NCBI GenBank assembly: GCA_032690845.1
Contig: CM064424.1
Coordinates: 42,421,511 to 42,485,510, forward strand
DNA length: 64,000 nucleotides
Reading direction: 5' to 3'
From: Eleusine coracana subsp. coracana
Taxonomy: Eukaryota; Streptophyta; Magnoliopsida; Poales; Poaceae
The notes beneath the pieces were generated by a model. It ran no database searches. It saw only the letters and a program-made list of their open reading frames with translations, and was not told where the DNA came from. Below, in pieces: positions 33,541 to 45,921 of the stretch. The position numbers were made by a program, and so were the translations under genes. Numbering within the stretch: the stretch's first letter is position 1; each line of letters begins with the position of its first letter.

Positions 33541-34030
33541 GTGTCTCCCATTGAAAGTGTTAATGCGGTGACCATAAGAGGGGGTAAGACCACTCAAGGC
33601 CTACCATATATTGACACTACAGGGAAGGATAAGGAAGCACCTTCAAGCAAGGAAGATCCTGAGAGCCCCGCAATCGCTTGCTCGATCAGGAATCAAAAAT
33701 TTTACCAAGCCTTGTGCGACCTTGGTGCAAGCGTGAGCATGATGCCCAAGGCGGTCTTTGACAAATTGCACTACATAGCTCTATCTCCTACGCCAATGTA
33801 GCTTCAGTTGGCTGACTCATCGGTCCGCTATCCAACAGGAATTGCAGATGACGTATTGGTGAAAATACAGGATTGCTTCAACCTTGTGGAATTTGTGGTG
33901 CTTGACATGGACGTTGAGAAGGAAACGTCGCTCATTCTTGGGCGCCCATTTCTAATTAAGTGCACACATTGATGTTGGAGCCAGAGAAATCTGTTTCCTC
34001 ATCAATGGCAAGGAAGAGAGGTTTGATTTA
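33541..34030 (+). pseudogene. E3 aspartic protease, degenerate
   Basis: Retropepsin with active site LCDLGASVSMMP at about 33712-33750 and ILGRPFL at about 33935-33957. A stop at 33799-33801 and a frame change after ILGRPF break it. It is preceded by the usual VNAVTIRGGK motif. No polymerase follows; 34030-34475 is non-coding and leads directly to the 3' LTR. Confidence 0.82.
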
Positions 34031-34475
34031 TGGCCAAGGAGGGAACAATGTTTGATGATCAAGATCAAGTACGGTCTGAACCTGAAAAATATCCAAGAGG
34101 TTGAAATAACACCCCCAAAAAATGACAGCCTCATTCTCTACATGAAGAGGATCATGGCTAAGGAGATGTCGTACCATTTTGAGAGGAAGAGTCCACCGAC
34201 GCGAGGCCAAGACTATGGGAAAAACCATAGTCTGTTAAGTCCAAGAAGCCATCGACTGCACCAAAGATGAAGAAGGTGTGGCGAGTGAACGAAGTGCAGC
34301 CATCTGTGTCCACTTCTCCAGAACCAGACGTAGTGTCATCAAGTTACATACGAAGGAGAAAAGTCCTGCTCATCGGACTTTAAAATTGGTGAGCCCTTGC
34401 CAAAGGTAAGTTGGTATTTATCTCATATTTAATTTCTCAAATTTTTTGCATATTTGAATTTTTTCAACTTTTTGT

Positions 34476-35943
34476 TGACGGTCGTTAACTGCCATTTCTG
34501 ACCATAAATATTACTCAAATATAAGGACGATTTAAAATTCCTACCATGCATTTTTGTTAGAAATAATAAATATCCACTTGTGCTTGGAGAAATGCTCATA
34601 TGCAGGGAATATGCACAAAAGAGTGAAGAAATATCTCATGATCTATGGAAATGAACTTCAAGCCAATCACAGTGACAAGATGTCACTGGACAAGAGGGCC
34701 AAGCTGCCAATAGTACCATAGAAAAGGGGACATGTGGGGAATCTCTCCTGTTCATTTGAAAAGGTAGTGGGCCCCCTCGTACATGCATGGCCTCCACATG
34801 TTGGCTCCTGGTGGTTCTCCAATGGCGGTTGTGCGGGTTAGGCTGCAGTTACCGACTCCAGGAACCGACTTTGGGCCCTATAAATAAAGAGGAGGGGCTT
34901 CACTCCACAACACACACCAACAAGCATTACTCTCTTTGTATTTCAAGTTACTCTCTAGTTTTAGTGGAGTTAGGTTTAGAATAGAGTCTCCTTCAGTTCC
35001 CAAGTCTTTCTTGGAGTTGTGGTATGGCTCTTGTATCTTTCTTCTTTTGTAAGACTATGTTCTATTTATTATATTTAGTTTTTCTATATAATTATGCTTG
35101 GGTTATGTGTTTCTTGTTTGATTATACGATCCATTCATGTATGTGGTTAGTATGCTGGCATGTTAGTAGTGTAGTCATACTATACTACCATGTTAGACAT
35201 ATGCTCTTACTAAAGTCTTTATTTATATCATTATAGTAATGCATGACTAATATCTAACTTAGATCATTTTCACGTGCTTAGTGTTCACTTAAATGTGATT
35301 AGTCCTTTTCTTATCCATCGCTAAGGGATTAGGGGTACTGATTAAGATATGTAAGTGTGGTGCTTAGATCAATACAATACATTATTTGTCATGTACCCAC
35401 AGATTGCTAGGGATAAATAGTAGGTGATGACAGCCCTATCTATCCTTTGAAATCCCCCATGTTCAGCTATGCAATAAGCTCTTGGTCGTAATCGTACTGT
35501 GAAAACCATGCCCAGAGTGTGATGATCTGATTGTCTTGCATTGTTTATGTGTCTATATAATAGTATATAATACAGATTATGTAACTGTATAGAAGCAACA
35601 TATGAATTTAGCTCTTTCTTTGTCCTTCTCCACTAGACTAGTCCTTATTTTTTTCTTGACTATGCTACCTGTGTGTCCACTACCCTTGATTATTTTATCC
35701 TTACCCCTATAAGGACTTTGTCTTATAATCAACTATGGATGTCTAGAAACTAGTAATTATCATAATCAATCCCCCGCCTTCCTTTGGGATAAAATAAATA
35801 TGATACCATGAATACTTTTGAGTGAAATGCTATAATGATATTCTCCATGCACTTGCGGATTATCTACACTCATTAAAGATTACTGACACATATTTTTGGC
35901 ATTGTTGCTAGGGAAACTTAGTGACGATGTTAAGAAATGTCCA
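34476..35943 (+). repeat. E3 3' LTR
   Basis: Partner of 30580-32048. It retains the TATA box TATAAATA at 34879-34886 and a primer-binding-like stretch TTTTTGGCATTGTTGCTAGG near 35893-35912. Confidence 0.85.
34879..34886 (+). promoter_or_regulatory. TATA box of the E3 3' LTR
   Basis: TATAAATA in GGGCCCTATAAATAAAGAGG. It is absent from the 5' LTR because of a deletion. Confidence 0.65.
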
Positions 35944-37631
35944 GAACTGGATAAGAACAGGGTTTATGTTGCCAAAAGGCAGCATACAAGTAAATTTAGT
36001 TTGCACTATATCTACAGCAAACATGGTTGCAATACAATATAATTAAATCAATATAGCAATATTCAACCCATTCAGCATATTTCTCATGTTACTATATTCT
36101 GGAGCCGTGATCAAGTGATACTTGTTACTGTGAGTGACAGTGACTCGAATCGATTTACATCCTATAAGAGAAACCTGCTTGCATGACCCAAAGGCGCTTT
36201 ATGGAAGCTGCATGAAGCAACTTTTCGCGTACGGTGTCCCAAGGCCGGTCTATGTCCTATCGCTCCCAGGAACAGTCCCTCACTGCGATGCGTCCTAGCT
36301 GCCATCTGTGAGTGGATTGCTCCCCCCCCCCCCTCCGGTCCCAAGTTCCACCCAATTCAAAGTGGATTAGGTCTCGTCCAGCCAAGCAACAACCGTCACT
36401 ACATCAGTTTATTGGACCCATAACTCTAACATGCAAAAAGTACATTCAAACTTGATCCCATGGGTTGGACACGGTAAGGGCCTTAAGCAACACAGACGAG
36501 GCTACCTCCTTGAAGATGAGTTGTCCTTCCCTTTCAACCTAGTTGTTCGTTGGGTCTCCATTGTTATCTCATTCAAGCCTTCTCATAACCATTTCCCAGT
36601 TGACTCAACTACGAGTAGTCTTTTCATCACTCGCTCACTCGTCACCCTAATTAAGTAGAGCCACTAACGTCGTGAAGCTATCAGTACATAAAGGAAGTCT
36701 ACTATAATATTAGGGTTTTAAACAACTTCTATAAACTTAATGTACAGATAAGCCTACATCACACAACCTAGTGATAAAATAAAAACGATAAAAACTGGTG
36801 GAATGCATCGGGGCTACCCTTGAGCTATTTTTTGGCTAGAGGGATCACCTCCTTGTCCTTCTAGCTCCTACTCTGCTCCTGTAGATACTATTATCGACAG
36901 TGGATCATAGGGCTACCCATGATCCTTATTTATCGGAAAAGGCATGCGCGAGACTGAGAGTCGATAGACACACAAGACACAAGGTTTAGACAGGTTCGGG
37001 CCTCCCAAAGGATAACAATCCATGTCATGTATTTTGTGGTGTATTATGCGGTATAACACGGGTGTTAATGAGAGAGCTCCTGCCCCTCGTTATATATCCG
37101 GGAGGCAGGGTTACAACATGATATCCGAGTAGGATTCTATCTCTAACTTTCTATCTCTAATACTGACTTGTCATCTACTCCATGTAATGATCCAGATAGT
37201 TATCTTCATGAGTTTTATCTTTATTGGACCCCAGCCCACTTGACAATATATCCGAGTGGTGAGGTATCCCTGGTATATATATCCCATAGTAGCCCCCGAG
37301 AGCTTTGCAAGTTAGTTGTTGATCTTCAGTTGATTGACTAATGCTTTGCCACGAATATGATTAATCTTTTTCATGTACAACAACAAACTTGTAAAGGTCT
37401 CCAAGTATCTTCAAAAAGGATTGTGCGCCAAATAATATTCAAATGCGGGGAAAAAATCCAACTACTAGGTGTAAGTATAGCCCCCGACTCAGAAGGTATT
37501 TAGATCACAAAATATCTTGTGAGTCAAAAATAATAACACCATATGTAAATCTTGATCTACCACTTTTCCCCGACTGATTTGATTAGGAGTTTTAATACGG
37601 TAGCCCCCAAGATTGGTACTAATGAATACGA

Positions 37632-37775
37632 GTGATACTTGATCAGATATATCAAGCGTAGCAGTCATCAAAATATCCGGGTGATACTTGATCCAATATA
37701 ACAAGTATAAGAGCCATAAAAAATATCCAAGCAATACTTGATTAGATATAACAAGTATAGCAGCCCCCGGGCATG
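37632..37775. repeat. About 50-bp tandem repeat in F, three units
   Basis: Units contain ATACTTGAT(C/T)(A/C)(G/A)ATATA(A/T)CAAG followed by AAATATCC. Related AGTGATCCAATAA units recur at 37840-37960. Confidence 0.7.
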
Positions 37776-38003
37776 ATTCCAAGTGAAATAGCAACTCTTA
37801 CGGGGCTCTCCAATACTAAGTAAAATCATAAGTAATCAATAATGACCAAGTGATCCAATAATATAGTCGAATGATATGATGACTCGAAACAAGAAGGCCG
37901 AGTGATCCAATAATGAAGCTGAATGATCCAATAACTCGGGATAACAAAACTGAGTGATGTCAATGAAGTAGCTCCAGTTGATATAGCTACTATAATTCAT
38001 GAA

Positions 38004-38170
38004 AATAATGTATTTAATAAATAATACATTAATAAAACAAATAATTTATTAATTAAGTAATACATTTATAAAACAAACAATGTACTCAAGAGATAATACG
38101 TTGATAAAAGAAACAATGTATTCAATAGGTAATACACTGATAAAACAAATAATGTATTCAATATGTAATT
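38004..38170. repeat. About 40-bp AT-rich tandem repeat in F
   Basis: Around five degenerate units with AATAATGTATTCAATA and AATACATTGATAAAACAAA cores. Confidence 0.75.
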
Positions 38171-38171
38171 A

Positions 38172-38241
38172 TCAGGTACCAATACTACTAAACAACTTCC
38201 TTAATGTCAGGTACCAATACTATTAAACAACTTCCTTAATG
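38172..38241. repeat. 35-bp tandem duplication in F
   Basis: Two nearly identical units beginning TCAGGTACCAATACTA at 38172 and 38207. Confidence 0.93.
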
Positions 38242-39439
38242 TTCAACATGAAGTATGGAGACTAAGAACTCGCTCGGTCAAACATGTGAGTCAAGGTAAA
38301 AAGCCGCCTCGGTCCTCAACAAACGACATGAACCATAGAGACTAAGAACTCACTCGTTCAAGCATATGCGAGTTAAGGTAATACCGAGAGTCTAATGCAT
38401 CAAGATTATGCAAAAAGAAATCATCCCTAAGTTAAAGAACATACGGCCTTTAATTAGATGAATAAAACTGAAATTATAAAATACTTAGCTGCTTAATAGC
38501 CATCAAGCTAAAGACAAGCCCCCAAGATAACAGCTCAAAAGGTCAGAGGGATCAAAACTCCAGAAATCCCAATATATTTCAAAGACAATCAATAAAATCT
38601 ATACAAAATTGAGAAAACCAATTAAGCAGAGGTGCATGCAAATAATATCAGCACCTAAAGTCAATATAAAAATAATGAGACATAAAAAGATTAACTTAGC
38701 TCTTAAATAGTCGATGAGTCGACAACAAGCCCCTGGGCCTATTGCAAGTCATGGTGGAGCCGTTGGTAGAGTGAAAAATTAATTAACATAGTTGAACAAC
38801 TCGTCGCATCACCAAATTGCTTGAGCCACTTGCCATGTAGACGAATCATTGTATCGTCAAATTACCAAGCCATCGGTCTAGTGACGACTTGACTCACCAT
38901 CTTTATCATCAGCCTCTTTATAGCAACAAGCATACGATTTGATCTAATGAGCATCATACAAATAACCATAATAGGGATGATCAACTCATAGATGCAAAAA
39001 GAATAAGTGTAAAAGAAACTCAAAACCAATCACGGTAAGACTAAAAACCTACGCCTTCAATTTTAGCAAATATGAATAAAAAATACTAATAAGTAAAATA
39101 ACTTAGCTCTGTAATGACCGACAATATGTATAGAAATCTTCGACACGCAATTGAATCATCGATCCAGCGACCAAGTTGCCGAGTGATTCATTATCTAACT
39201 CATCAAATTGCGATTCACCGAGTTGCCTCGCCGAGTGATTGATTGAGTTGCCGAGTAACCAAGTAGCCAAGGTAACTTTATCAAATCAAAGTCCGCCAAG
39301 TCATCCAATGTCACGTCAATAAGCAGTATTGAGCGGGCAATCAGGCATGTGATCTTCACTAGTGCCGTCCATCTTGCCACAAATTCGCTGCAACTCAGCG
39401 CAAGGATACGACAAAGCTGACCTCCATGCAACTCACGTA

Positions 39440-41110
39440 CGTGCACAGAAACATTAAGAGGTTAGTCTTCGATTAATCAGATTGATTATAGCATATAAGA
39501 AATTGAATAATACAAAAATAATAATCAAGGAAAGAATCTCCTGGGCACGTAAACGACATTGTATGCATAAAGCCGAGTATTCGATCGGCTTGGACTTGGC
39601 CTCCATGTACAAGCCTAACTCGGCGTGTGTGTTAATTCCCGTACTTGCTTCAACTACTAACTCGACGACACCATTTTGTCTGGAGACGATTGTAGAGTCG
39701 CCAAGTCATTTGCAGCTGCATGTCCGTCAGCTTTTGGGACCTAGTGTCGGCAGTACGATGGTGATCCGAGCTACAAGGTCGACCTGGCTAAGTGCACCTC
39801 GTATCCATGTAAAAAAGTATCATGTCATTAGTATACTACTAATCAAATTAATTAGTATATAAAGAATATAATAATGTGAAAGGAATAGTGAAGCCGTGAA
39901 GGAAAAAACTCTCTTGTGCACGACTGGGACTCAAAATCTCCGGACTCCAGGGATCGGTGTTTGATTAGATCGTGAGTCGGCGAAAACGTAAGCTATGCTC
40001 ATAGACCTGAACTAGCCTTCAAGTTGTTGAGTCATCGGTGAAGTAGGCAAGCCATCATGTCGCCGAGTTGTTCAAGTCATCGAATTCGCCTGTCTTGAAT
40101 TTGCACTCGGCATCGTCGGGAGATAACACGAGAGGTGACAAGACATGCATGTACTCGAAAAAGTGTAGCAACTCGTACATGCAAAAAGATTGATCATGTG
40201 ATGAGTTTCCGCTAATCAGATTAATTAGCGTAGTTTAAAGGATAAAATAATGTGGGAAAAAAGGGAAGGCAAGAAGCCCCCCTGTTTGGCACATGAACGC
40301 CTTGTTTCAAAGAAGAAGAATTAGAGTATTCGACTCGGACTTCAGCTTCCGTTTATAGGCCAAATTCTGTGATAATGCGTCAGCATCAATCTTGATCAAC
40401 TTCAAGGACTCGCACTTGAAGTTGATCGCTCGTTAGATGTCACAGAGAAATTCATGATCGGAGGAGCCACTGGCAAAGTATGATGGCTCAACGTAATAGC
40501 ACGTCCATGCAAGACCAAAGAATACAAAAGCATTACGACGTGATTACTTTTTGACTAATCATGTTAATTAGTAAAAAATAATGGACAAAATAAGATAATA
40601 CAGAAAGGATGAAAGAGGGAAAACAAAACTTCCCGGTGTGCATTGTTTCAATGGAGGGGATCGACTCAGACTTAATTAGACTCCAGGCGTGTACAAGCTG
40701 AACTCGACGAAACACATTCTTGATTGCCTGGAACCATAACTTTGCCGACTCCCTCCTCCGAGTCACCAATGACGCCCTGGCTGAGTAGGCATCAGACGGC
40801 AGTTCGACGTCGCCTGCATGCAGTCTGTCGGAGTTGAGGAACTCTGCTCATGGATCGATTCCGACGAAGCTCAGTCGCGTCTCGTATGTTGCAGTTTCAT
40901 GAAAAAAGCAACATGTGATTAGTATCCATCCGACTGATGAAGTGGGCCCTCGACCAAGTCTTCGAGTCGGATCTATGAACTCCATGCAACTCAAGACACG
41001 CAAAAGAAGTGAGATGCTACGAATCACATTGATTAACAAAACAAGGAATAAAATAAGAAGAAATAAAATAAGAAAGAATAAAATGAATCTTCCCTGTGTG
41101 CGTCACGTAT
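39440..41110. repeat. About 365-bp degenerate tandem repeat in F, five units
   Basis: A block with CATGCAAAAAG, a (C/T)TAATCA(G/A)ATTAATTAG core, a GGATAAAATAATGTG stretch, then CTCCCTGTGTGCACG recurs near 39440, 39807, 40176, 40506 and 40897 (spacings 367, 369, 330 and 391). More decayed units seem to exist upstream at about 38380 and 39000. Confidence 0.65.
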
Positions 41111-42754
41111 AGGACCATGGGCCTCTATTCCGACTTGCTTTGCACGTTTGGTTAGTCGTGCACGACTAAAACTCAACCTAGGTCGTTGCTTCTGAACTCG
41201 ACGAGTTCATTGATTCTCTTGCCGCCATCTTGTATCTAGCAAAGTTGACGATGTGTTCTGGAGACTCATCGACTTCTCAGCTGCATGAAAGGCAGCCGCC
41301 GGTCGCCACGTGATTTGGCGATTGAGACTTGATGAAGAAAGCCATCAAACTTGACGAACCGATCTCAGCGCTCCCCCTATCTGGCACGCCACGTGATCTA
41401 TATGATGCAAATGCGATGTTGTGCATGAGAGAAGATGCTATAAGATATACATGGGTTTAATGTATTAAGATAGGGTTTAACAACATAGGGTCGATGTGTT
41501 TGGTTAATTTTCTTCATACACTCAAGTAATTTATCACAATGATGTTGTGTAAAAGTATGGTGCGGGTGCGAGCCAATCGCAATCAACGTATGTTTACATG
41601 ATGGTTGGCTAGTGGTTGTGACCAAAATTATTTTCAGTGTGCCGAGCATGTTGATTGACATGAGAAGCTTATAGGTGAAATAAACCCTAGTTAGATGAAT
41701 ATATAGTTAAGTAACAAATTAACACTAAGAGATAAAATAATTAATTTAACACAGTTCTGATTGTGATATGTCTATGAGCAATTTTCTATAGGTAGAACAT
41801 ATCATGAGTGGTTTTTGGATCAAGTGGCATTGACATGCATGTAGCAGAATAATTTAAATAAATAATTTAGACCAAAAGCCAAATAACTCCTACAGACCAA
41901 AATAATGAATATTAACATATGTGATTTTTCATGAGGCTCAGGGATGCTTAAACATGGCCACATGTCAAAGGCCAGGAATTTATTAATTTAATTGACCAAG
42001 ATATGGATTTATTTGTGTGTTTTCTATTAATTTCATCTGATAAAAATATCCACATGCATACATTGAGGAATACTTAGGCTTAGAGGGTGGTCCCCCTTTC
42101 TCGTGTAAAAGCGATCATCATTCAAACACGCCATATTTTACTGGGAAGGATCGAACCATGGGAACGAATGAACCAGTTCACTGCACGCCCCACCCCGTCA
42201 TCAGTCATGTGTTGCCTATGCTTGCGCCCCAAAACGGTTGCTGACTTTGTACAACTCTGTAGGGCACGCTACGGCAACACAACCTATGCTTGCTGCTTCT
42301 TGGTTTTTCCATCATCCAATCCACAACAAATTGAATGAAACCGCTTTCGATTTCTTTTGATGAAAACCCTTGTTCCACTCTTGCTCGCTGCTACTAATGG
42401 GGTCTCGGTTGATTTTCCTTCCTTTAGCTACTCAGATGTTTCAGTTTGCTAAGTTTGGAAAGTCCAAAGTGCGTAGAGTAGCCACGGAGCTTGGATACGG
42501 TTTCTCGATTGGAGATTCATGGATCACAGACACTCTCTCTCCCCATGGCCTTTTGCCTCTGAAAGCGTCCTTCCTTCTCAATGCCCGGCCATCCATCCAA
42601 TGCATGATTTTTGATAGCGTCGAACATGAGCGACAGACTAAACACCCACACAATCTCGATTTGACACAGCAACACTTTCCACCTCTCTTCCTTTCCTTGG
42701 ATGAGATAGGAAATCCTCACTTTTCCAAGATAGAAGAGAAGCAAGCAACGGATT

Positions 42755-42894
42755 GAGCAACTAGTGTGAAAGCCATTGTGCTAACGCACATCCGTTTTCT
42801 TGCTTTATTTTTATATGATTTTTTGAGTAACTAGCGCCAAAGCCGTTGCGCTAACGCACATCTGTTTTCTTGCTTTATTTTTATATGATTTTCT
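42755..42894. repeat. 70-bp tandem duplication
   Basis: Units 42755-42824 and 42825-42894, each starting GAG(C/T)AACTAG and ending in an AT-rich TTTATATGATTTT stretch. They differ at about six positions. Confidence 0.93.
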
Positions 42895-42984
42895 GACTGT
42901 CCAACTAAGTAGAAAAGGACAGACGAGTGTGGCTACAGATGGTATAGGGCTGCTCGTCTCGCCGTAAGTTATTGACCAGTACCA

Positions 42985-43250
42985 AATGTGACAACCTTCA
43001 ATTCAAGTTACAAAACCATGAATTTGAAACAGAAGTTAGGGTGCTTGATGTATGATCTTATTTTAGGCATTGACTGGTTGTCAAGTTTTGGTCAAATGAC
43101 AGTTGACTGGAGTAAAGGAATGCTGAAACTCAAGCATAAAGGCAAGCAAGCAAGATGTCACAGCTGAACTGAAGATGTGCCAGGGAACAGTTGACTTGCA
43201 CAAGGAAAAGAAGAAAGGAAGCCAAGTCATCATAGCTCATCTTTTCACTT
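42985..43250 (+). pseudogene. Gypsy protease-to-RT linker fragment
   Basis: Reads LMYDLILGIDWLSSFGQMTV then VDWSKGMLKLKHKGK, the characteristic end of a Ty3/gypsy retropepsin. After a frame shift it reads ELKMCQGTVDLHKEKKKGSQ. No flanking LTR or reverse transcriptase is found nearby, so it is an isolated relic. Confidence 0.75.
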
Positions 43251-45921
43251 CACAAGGCGCTCCGCATTGTTTGTTCTGAAAAGAGAGGGGCGATAGGTTT
43301 CTGGTTGCAAGGAGGAGTTTAAGCAACGCAAGAGATGGGTGCTTAGAAACAAGGGCTGCTGGACAAAGTATTCACAGGTAAGCTCATAGGCAAGTGATGA
43401 GTACAAAACATGGAAAGGTCAGTATAGCTTGAACTATGTAGTAAGGTTTAGTACTAAGCATGATTAAGTCACAGTAACTAAGTACCCGTAACATTTAATA
43501 GATAGAAGTCAGTAACAAGTACCGATTTAACACATATGGGTCACATAGGCATACCGATAGGATAATAGGCTTGTACGCAAGGTCAAATATAGGCTAGAGA
43601 GAAAGACCGGTATATGTTTATGTTGAGAAGAAATGCATTGTTTTATTTCCAAAGAAAGTAAAGGCACGCAGCAAAAGACATGCATGTTTCATTTGCAGGT
43701 GCTGCCGGTCCTGGACTCTTCGGTTGAGGTTACTAAATAAAAGAAAGCACGGCCTGGTTTATGGGAATCGTAAATAGACGAAGTGGTGTTTTTTCCTTTC
43801 CTTGAGGATCTATGCTTTTCATGGCTCTCTTTGTAACGTGGGTGACAGGTTTCAAATAGTGGATTAGTTTCTTAATAGCCTTCTTCTTATCTTTATGTAC
43901 CCAGGAAAAAAAGAAGAATCTTCACCATTACCATCACCAGGATCACCTCCAACGGTTGGCGTCCCTTTAATTGGCATTTAGTAGTAGATAGGTTTGTTGA
44001 GGACATAATCTCCTGGCCTTATTCATGCATGATAAAGGTAGCCTTTCATAGTCCAAAGCCTTTGTGTGCTTTTGTATTTCACTCTTTTCTACAACGTTGA
44101 AGGAGCAATTCCATTATGTGCTAAAGGCTTTGTAATAAGAGCTCTTAGTCCTTTGTGCATAGAGAACGAACGAATCCTGTGTTGCAAGAAGAAGAGCAAT
44201 GCCGCTTGTAAGGTTAAGTATTACGTACGTAAAAATCAGTCAGTGACTCATTTAAGTGTTGTGCGAAAAGGTAGCCTTTTGGCAACTGCAACCATCCATA
44301 GCGAGTGACAGAAGATCAATAGGTTGTTTTTTCATAAGTTGATAAAAGGAGAGAGCTGCTTAATGAGAGAAGTAGCAGTGAGGGCGCTAAGCAGGTGTCA
44401 AGTTAATAGGTCTGAGAGCCAAGCCAGCTTTCAAGTAGTAAAAAGCAGTCATTAAAGTAGGTGAGTAAGTAAAGTTCTCTATATGCTTGAAGCTGATTAC
44501 GCGTCTTAAGTGTTATCTATCAAGGTACGCTGCTGTCAATTCTATCTATTCTATCTGGAAGGTCTCACTATATTAAGATGTATTCAACTGGGTTGGTTGT
44601 GAAAGGAGAGGCTAGCTTCTTCAGTAAGCAATGAATGTAGAGAACTTCTGCCGTAGCCAGTAGTTTTTCTAATGTCATCTCAGGATTTCTTCCTTCACTG
44701 TCTCGACGTGAAATGAAAAAAAGCTTTCCTGGTGGATGAAGTTCGGCTACCGCAACCAAGTCGGTATGCCAAGGCATTGAATAAGGAAGTACAATATTAT
44801 TGATAAAGAAAGATGTGCTATCCGAAAGAGGAGATCACTAATTCCACTATCAATACGGCTAGCAGTGAGTGACATATTTTATAAAATGAACAAATGATCC
44901 CTGACCAGTAGATGTTGACCTATCTTATGTATGTCACTGGCACACACATTCCGACAACCCCTTTTAAAGTCACAGCATACTTGGTGTAAACACCTAAAAC
45001 CTACAAGGATCAAATCGGCAGACCTGATGGAGGACATATTTTATTCAACGCTTGAGGGTCCTTGCTTCTTCACGGAGCTCTACCAAAACTTTCTAGACTC
45101 TATAAAAGCATCAACAAATGTGTAAGGGGCAATTACGTTTTAGCTATGAATTTCGAGTCTAATTGTGAAATAGCCATGAAAATACAGATTTTGTGATTTA
45201 GCCATAACTTTTTTCATCCGAACCATACTTCTACCACAAGTCCGTTTACTGCATATAACGGTGGTAACTTTCTTGTGCAAAGACAAAATTGCCCTTTGTG
45301 ATTTTACCACAAATTTGATAGCAGAAATTGTGATTCGACCATTGTTTTGAAATGAAACTTCGTAACAGATTCTGGACAAATGAAACAAGACAACCCAAGC
45401 AAACTAAGATGATTTTTCACCAAAAAATATGAATTTTGATCAAAATTTGAAATCTGGGCATAATTTTGATCAAATTTTCAAATCTAGACAAAATTGAACA
45501 TAATTTTGACAGCACTTCAACTGTAATTTTCACTCATTTTCACATCCCAAATCATATTGAACAAAACCACAGTCTTGAGTACTAGGTAGACATCTTAATG
45601 TTTCAGACCATACATATCTAACAAAACAACCCATACATGTTCAACAAAATAAACCATACATGTCCAACAAAAGCACTATGACCCATGCTATGCAAACAAC
45701 ACATTCAAACTCCAAGTAAATCAGCAAGCCTCCCTCTACTTCGTCCTCTTCCACGTCCTCCTCCTTGCTGTCCTCTTCCCCTTCCTCTTCCCCTTGCACT
45801 TCCTATCGATGCCCTTCCTCCTCCCATGTCAAAGTCACCCATTGTAGCACTTGAACTTGCATTTTATAGATGAATGAGTTAGTAAGCAATTAATGAGTAA
45901 TTTACCGAAACCAACAATGAC

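Larger units (their letters stand above)
30580..35943 (+). mobile_element. E3: non-autonomous gypsy element (gag-protease only)
   Basis: LTRs of 1469 and 1468 bp (30580-32048 and 34476-35943), a tRNA-Asp-type primer-binding site, then a 2.4 kb interior with degenerate gag and protease. There is no reverse transcriptase, integrase or clear polypurine tract. The target is the LTR of element C; the flanks realign with element B (21560-21580), but I cannot see a clean target duplication, so the ends are accurate to a few bases only. Confidence 0.85.
36880..41391 (-). mobile_element. F: repeat-rich insertion, probable one-LTR gypsy derivative
   Basis: Interrupts the LTR of element C, whose homology stops near 36879 and resumes at about 41391. 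The left end TGTAGATACTATTATCGACA and following bases look like the 3' end of a gypsy LTR read on the minus strand. The right end carries, on the minus strand, TGGCGTGCCAGATAGGGGGA, which resembles the primer-binding region of Tat-lineage gypsy elements. No gag or pol is visible; the interior is made of tandem repeats at several scales. No target duplication was found, so type and orientation are tentative. Confidence 0.4.
29584..42060 (-). repeat. Element C 5' LTR, split by three insertions and truncated
   Basis: LTR pieces homologous to element B lie at 29584-29680, 30172-30579, 35944-36879 and 41391-about 42060. They align in order with 21077-23400. Subtracting the insertions leaves about 2.1 kb, against 3.9 kb in B, so the LTR start is missing on the right where mitochondrial-like sequence begins. 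36160 onward repeats the CATCCT(G/A)TA(G/A)GAGAAACC block also seen at 1 and 21826. Confidence 0.65.
42061..45125. other. Possible mitochondrial-derived (NUMT) patchwork
   Basis: Balanced base composition and phrases such as AACTAGCGCCAAAGCCG and TTGCGCTAACGCACATC, plus 44460-44880 with its purine-rich GAAAG-type style, recall grass mitochondrial intergenic DNA from memory. No named mitochondrial gene is recognised. The open frame 42370-42756 has no domain I know. The block abuts the truncated LTR of element C on the left. Embedded are a 70-bp tandem repeat and a gypsy protease scrap. Bases 44885-45125 could not be assigned. Confidence 0.3.

Noticed and set aside
36880..41110. CRISPR-like array
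   Set aside because: The repeat units are long, degenerate and unequal in spacing. The DNA is plant nuclear and there are no cas genes.
42370..42756. 128-codon frame as a host gene
   Set aside because: No domain, no intron or promoter signals, and it lies in a repeat-like and organelle-like block next to a 70-bp duplication.
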